NCBI GenBank assembly: GCA_027604685.1
Contig: JADHYX010000269.1
Location: 19,297 to 30,158, forward strand
From: Lobulomyces angularis
Lineage: Eukaryota > Chytridiomycota > Chytridiomycetes > Lobulomycetales > Lobulomycetaceae
Reading direction: 5' to 3'
DNA: 10,862 nucleotides
Position 1 is the first letter of the stretch; the number at the start of each line of letters is the position of its first letter. The notes below the pieces were generated by a model. It did not search any database, was not told the origin of the DNA, and was given only the letters and a program-made list of their open reading frames with translations. Positions 8,999 through 10,862 of the stretch are shown here, in pieces. The position numbers were made by a program, and so were the translations under genes.

Positions 8999-9329
8999 TT
9001 ATTTCAGAGCAGGTTGTTTTATTTTATTGCAAATAATATAAAACAACCTGAAGTAAAAAAAGAATTTGTTTAGCAAAAAGTAGGCATTATTTATTTCTTC
9101 CAAACTAGGAAATTTCTTCCTTTTGTTTAACTTTGTTCTATTTTCGAATCTCTTAATGCTTAATGGCCAAAAATAGTGAAACTGAATAGTTGTATTATCC
9201 TTTTCTATGAATATATGAATATAAAAATGTTGTTTCCTTTATAATCAAAAAAAAAAGAATTGTCCTATATCGTTATAGTTAGGATTTTTGCAAACATGCG
9301 TACTTGAGAGCAATCAAAAATCTCTTCAT
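8999..9329 (-). CDS. Weak candidate small gene, two exons, unknown product
   Basis: A 79-codon open frame without an ATG (9238 down to TAA at 9001-8999) joins in frame to a short upstream exon through a 67-nt intron (9237-9303). The donor is GTACGC, a CTAAC branch-point-like site lies at 9282-9278, and a T-run precedes the acceptor. Exons 9304-9329 and 8999-9236 would encode 87 residues: MKRFLIALK, then IEKDNTTIQFHYFWPLSIKR, a basic stretch (NRTKLNKRKKFPSLEEI) and an aromatic run (LLNKFFFYFRLFYIICNK). I recognise no family. At this base composition about one open frame of 60 codons is expected by chance in the spacers, so the length alone is only mildly suggestive. The last 40 bases overlap the 9010-9050 hairpin. 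Confidence 0.25.
9010..9050. repeat. 41-nt near-perfect hairpin
   Basis: CAGGTTGTTTTAT (9010-9022) is the exact reverse complement of 9038-9050. After one T-T mismatch (9023/9037), five more pairs (9024-9028 with 9032-9036) close a three-base loop GCA (9029-9031). That is 18 pairs in 41 nt, far beyond the casual inverted repeats elsewhere in the window. It may be a structured RNA element, a small transposon remnant or a cruciform-forming site; the sequence does not decide. Confidence 0.85.
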
Positions 9330-9675
9330 TTTGAGGTAAAAACAAAAAGATAAATAAAATTGCTTAAGGAAAGCAAGAATAATTGATTCATATTGAACTT
9401 CAAAGTTTTGAAATTGAATACCAATTTATTTCTTAAATCTTCCATTTCAGTCTATTTTTTTTTTTTGCACCAATCCAAAAGCCAGCATTTCCAAAAAAAA
9501 AAAAAAAAAAAAAATCCATAAAACAAACATTTTTTGAACTACTTTTTTTATTTTAATTTTTTCTTTTTCTGTTTCTATTTAATTTTTTAATCATTTTTTT
9601 TTTTTTTTTATTAATTAATATTCTGCATCAAAAGTCTCTAGATTAATTTTCAACTTTTATTTATTCAATATCAAT

Positions 9676-9921
9676 ATGCAAATACCAGACTTAAAATTAA
9701 AGGAATTAAAGAAAGTAGTAAGATTTCATGACGTGAATACATATCATCAAGCATACACACACCAAGAATACGATAGAAAGTTCGAAGAAGAGTGTTTTGG
9801 TCATCATCAACTTAATAATGTATCCGATAAGCAGTTACAGAGGTTAAAATTAATTCTGGAAAGAAAAAGAAAGTTAGAGGAAGAACAGAGTTTTAATAAT
9901 AGAGTTTTAGTTGTTATTTAA
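9676..9921 (+). CDS. Small RVxF-motif protein, candidate PP1 regulator
   Basis: Intronless gene for 81 residues with coding-like composition in a very AT-rich setting; the ATG at 9676 is the first in frame. Residues 11-20 read LKKVVRFHDV. This fits the RVxF docking motif (basic residues, V-x-F) by which regulatory subunits bind protein phosphatase 1. It is followed by YHQAYTHQEYDRKFEEE; an aromatic/EYDR box shortly after V-x-F resembles what I recall from some fungal and animal PP1-binding proteins. The C-terminal part (DKQLQRLKLILERKRKLEEE) is a charged amphipathic helix, probably coiled coil. No signal peptide or membrane span. The product could be a small PP1 inhibitor or targeting subunit; this rests on short motifs only, which also occur by chance. 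Confidence 0.55.
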   Translation: MQIPDLKLKELKKVVRFHDVNTYHQAYTHQEYDRKFEEECFGHHQLNNVSDKQLQRLKLILERKRKLEEEQSFNNRVLVVI

Positions 9922-10287
9922 GATTTGCAAATATAATTATCTACTGTGATTTATTTTGGAGTTTTTTTTTAATTTAGCTTTTTTTTTCTTATTAATTTTT
10001 AATATTTCCAGTGTTAATCGTTTAAGTCCAAACAAATTAAAAGAAAAGTAAATTTCAGTTGATGTTTTTAGGTTACTGATTTCAGTAGTTGTTTTTGATC
10101 TTTTTAAATAATCTTTTACTGGTAGTCAATCCAACACTATTATTGCAGAAACTTAAGTTTTTGATAATTTGGATGTTAAAATTTGTTTTTTTTCAAAATG
10201 CAAAGTGACTATCTATAATACAAGTTGTTTACTTTAACTGATTGAGTAAATTAAGGTAGCAAAAAAAAAATTCTTAGAAAAACTGAG
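9922..10287. other. AT-rich spacer between RVxF-protein and AP-2 sigma genes
   Basis: Convergent 3' spacer of 366 bases. I see no supported gene. A minus-strand frame open for 62 codons (9937-10125) is Lys-rich because of A-runs, lacks a start codon and fits chance expectation. The right end includes half of a 12-bp inverted repeat around the AP-2 sigma stop codon. Confidence 0.6.
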
Positions 10288-10305
10288 TTAATCCAGTTTT
10301 TCTAA
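10274..10305. repeat. 12-bp perfect inverted repeat enclosing the AP-2 sigma stop codon
   Basis: TTAGAAAAACTG (10274-10285) and CAGTTTTTCTAA (10294-10305) are perfect reverse complements with an eight-base loop AGTTAATC. On the minus strand the loop contains the Asp codon and the TAA stop (10290-10288) of the AP-2 sigma gene. The mRNA could therefore fold a hairpin over its own termination codon. Confidence 0.85.
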
Positions 10306-10862
10306 TGCATCAAGCCGACTCATTATTAAATCTTTACTCATTTCTTCCATCTCTCCACCTAAAAACATTTCATCCAAAATTGCATAAACTTTGTAAAACT
10401 TTAAACAGTGAAAAAATAAAAAAATAATTTAAAGTATTATTTCTTACATTAAAAACAAGGTCTAATTCACATACATTCTTGAAAAATTTATCTAATAAAC
10501 CATAAAGAAGAAAATAAAAATTTAATATTTACCTAATACTTCTACAAATAGATGAATTGCCTCTAAATGACTTAAATCATTGTCATTACCATCTACACCA
10601 AAACAAAAATATAAGCCAGCATATCTACAGTATAGAAAAAAATATATTAAAACAATCAAATAAAAAAAAATACCGTCGGTAAATGATTTTAAAGTTTTTA
10701 AATTCAACAAAATTTGACTGGTGCTTTTGGTCTTCAAAAAAATTTATTTTTTTTTTTTAAAAAGTTTTATACCAAAACAAGTAAAACGCTTACCTCTTTG
10801 AGCAACTAGTTTATGGACTTGAGATTTTAAACTATCTAGCGTTGAATTGAAAATTAAAAAAA
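10288..10862 (-). CDS. AP2S1: AP-2 complex sigma subunit, 5' end cut by window edge
   Basis: Small (sigma) subunit of the AP-2 clathrin adaptor, which selects dileucine cargo at the plasma membrane for endocytosis. Minus-strand exons seen: 10794-10835, 10674-10731, 10533-10624, 10448-10491 and 10288-10398, all joining in frame through 41-62 nt introns with GTA donors. About 115 of the usual ~142 residues are present; the first ~28 lie in an exon beyond the right edge, after the acceptor at 10837-10836. The longin-type core is unmistakable: [59 protein letters not shown] and [20 protein letters not shown], then [10 protein letters not shown]. LEAIHxFVEVL and NFYKVY favour AP-2 over AP-1 sigma, which usually has LExIHRYVELLD and NFEKAY. 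The stop codon sits in a hairpin loop. Confidence 0.95.

Larger units (their letters stand above)
8525..9675. other. Long spacer upstream of phosphatase and RVxF-protein genes
   Basis: About 1.15 kb flanked by two divergent genes, so it includes both promoters. It has runs of A/T at 8560-8640 and 9460-9620 and a more complex middle (8800-9450). In the middle lie a strong 41-nt hairpin (9010-9050) and a weak minus-strand gene candidate (8999-9329), both listed separately. Further short frames there, such as a 39-residue minus-strand frame at 9326-9445, are not distinguishable from chance. No tRNA or other structured RNA gene was recognised. Confidence 0.6.

Noticed and set aside
9326..9445. 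39-residue minus-strand frame starting MEDLRNKL
   Set aside because: Short and within chance expectation. It could supply an alternative first exon to the 8999-9329 candidate, but nothing decides this.
9937..10125. 62-codon open frame on the minus strand downstream of AP-2 sigma
   Set aside because: It has no ATG, its Lys runs come from A-tracts, and about one such frame is expected by chance in the spacers of this window.

Overview
The window looks like nuclear DNA of a eukaryote with very AT-rich, compact chromosomes. Exons are interrupted by 41-101 nt introns with GT..AG ends, long A/T homopolymers fill the introns and spacers, and the standard genetic code fits every gene: no in-frame TAA, TAG or TGA is needed anywhere in the reconstructed exons. 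One gene encodes a tectonic, a protein of the ciliary transition zone, so the lineage most likely builds a cilium or flagellum. Another encodes a glutathionyl-hydroquinone reductase, an enzyme common in fungi, bacteria and some protists but not typical of animals. Together they suggest a zoosporic fungus or a close relative, or another AT-rich flagellated protist. This placement is inference.

Layout from left to right. Positions 1-1181 (minus): Mcm10 replication factor, cut at the left edge inside its zinc-finger region. 1269-1609 (plus): a short orphan coding segment I cannot name. 1802-2991 (minus): complete five-exon glutathionyl-hydroquinone reductase. 2992-3625: divergent spacer with a repeated ACTATGAC motif and a possible spliced upstream reading frame. 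3626-5766 (plus): complete eight-exon tectonic. 5767-6005: convergent spacer of homopolymers. 6006-8524 (minus): complete seven-exon protein tyrosine phosphatase with a very large insertion inside its catalytic domain. 8525-9675: long spacer with a strong 41-nt hairpin and a weak candidate small gene. 9676-9921 (plus): an 81-residue protein with a PP1-docking-like motif. 9922-10287: AT-rich spacer. 10288 to the right edge (minus): AP-2 sigma subunit, missing its first exon(s).

The genes are unrelated housekeeping or cell-biology genes (replication, redox/detoxification, cilium, signalling, endocytosis), not a co-functional cluster. The most unusual items are the roughly 255-residue insertion between the WPD loop and the P-loop of the phosphatase, an in-frame alternative donor in the same gene that would delete its YWP motif, a recursive-splice-like AG|GTAAGT junction in the tectonic gene, the two hairpins near 9030 and 10290, and the orphan coding segment at 1269-1609. 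I see no clearly undescribed biological system. All exon models were read by eye and not tested against transcripts.
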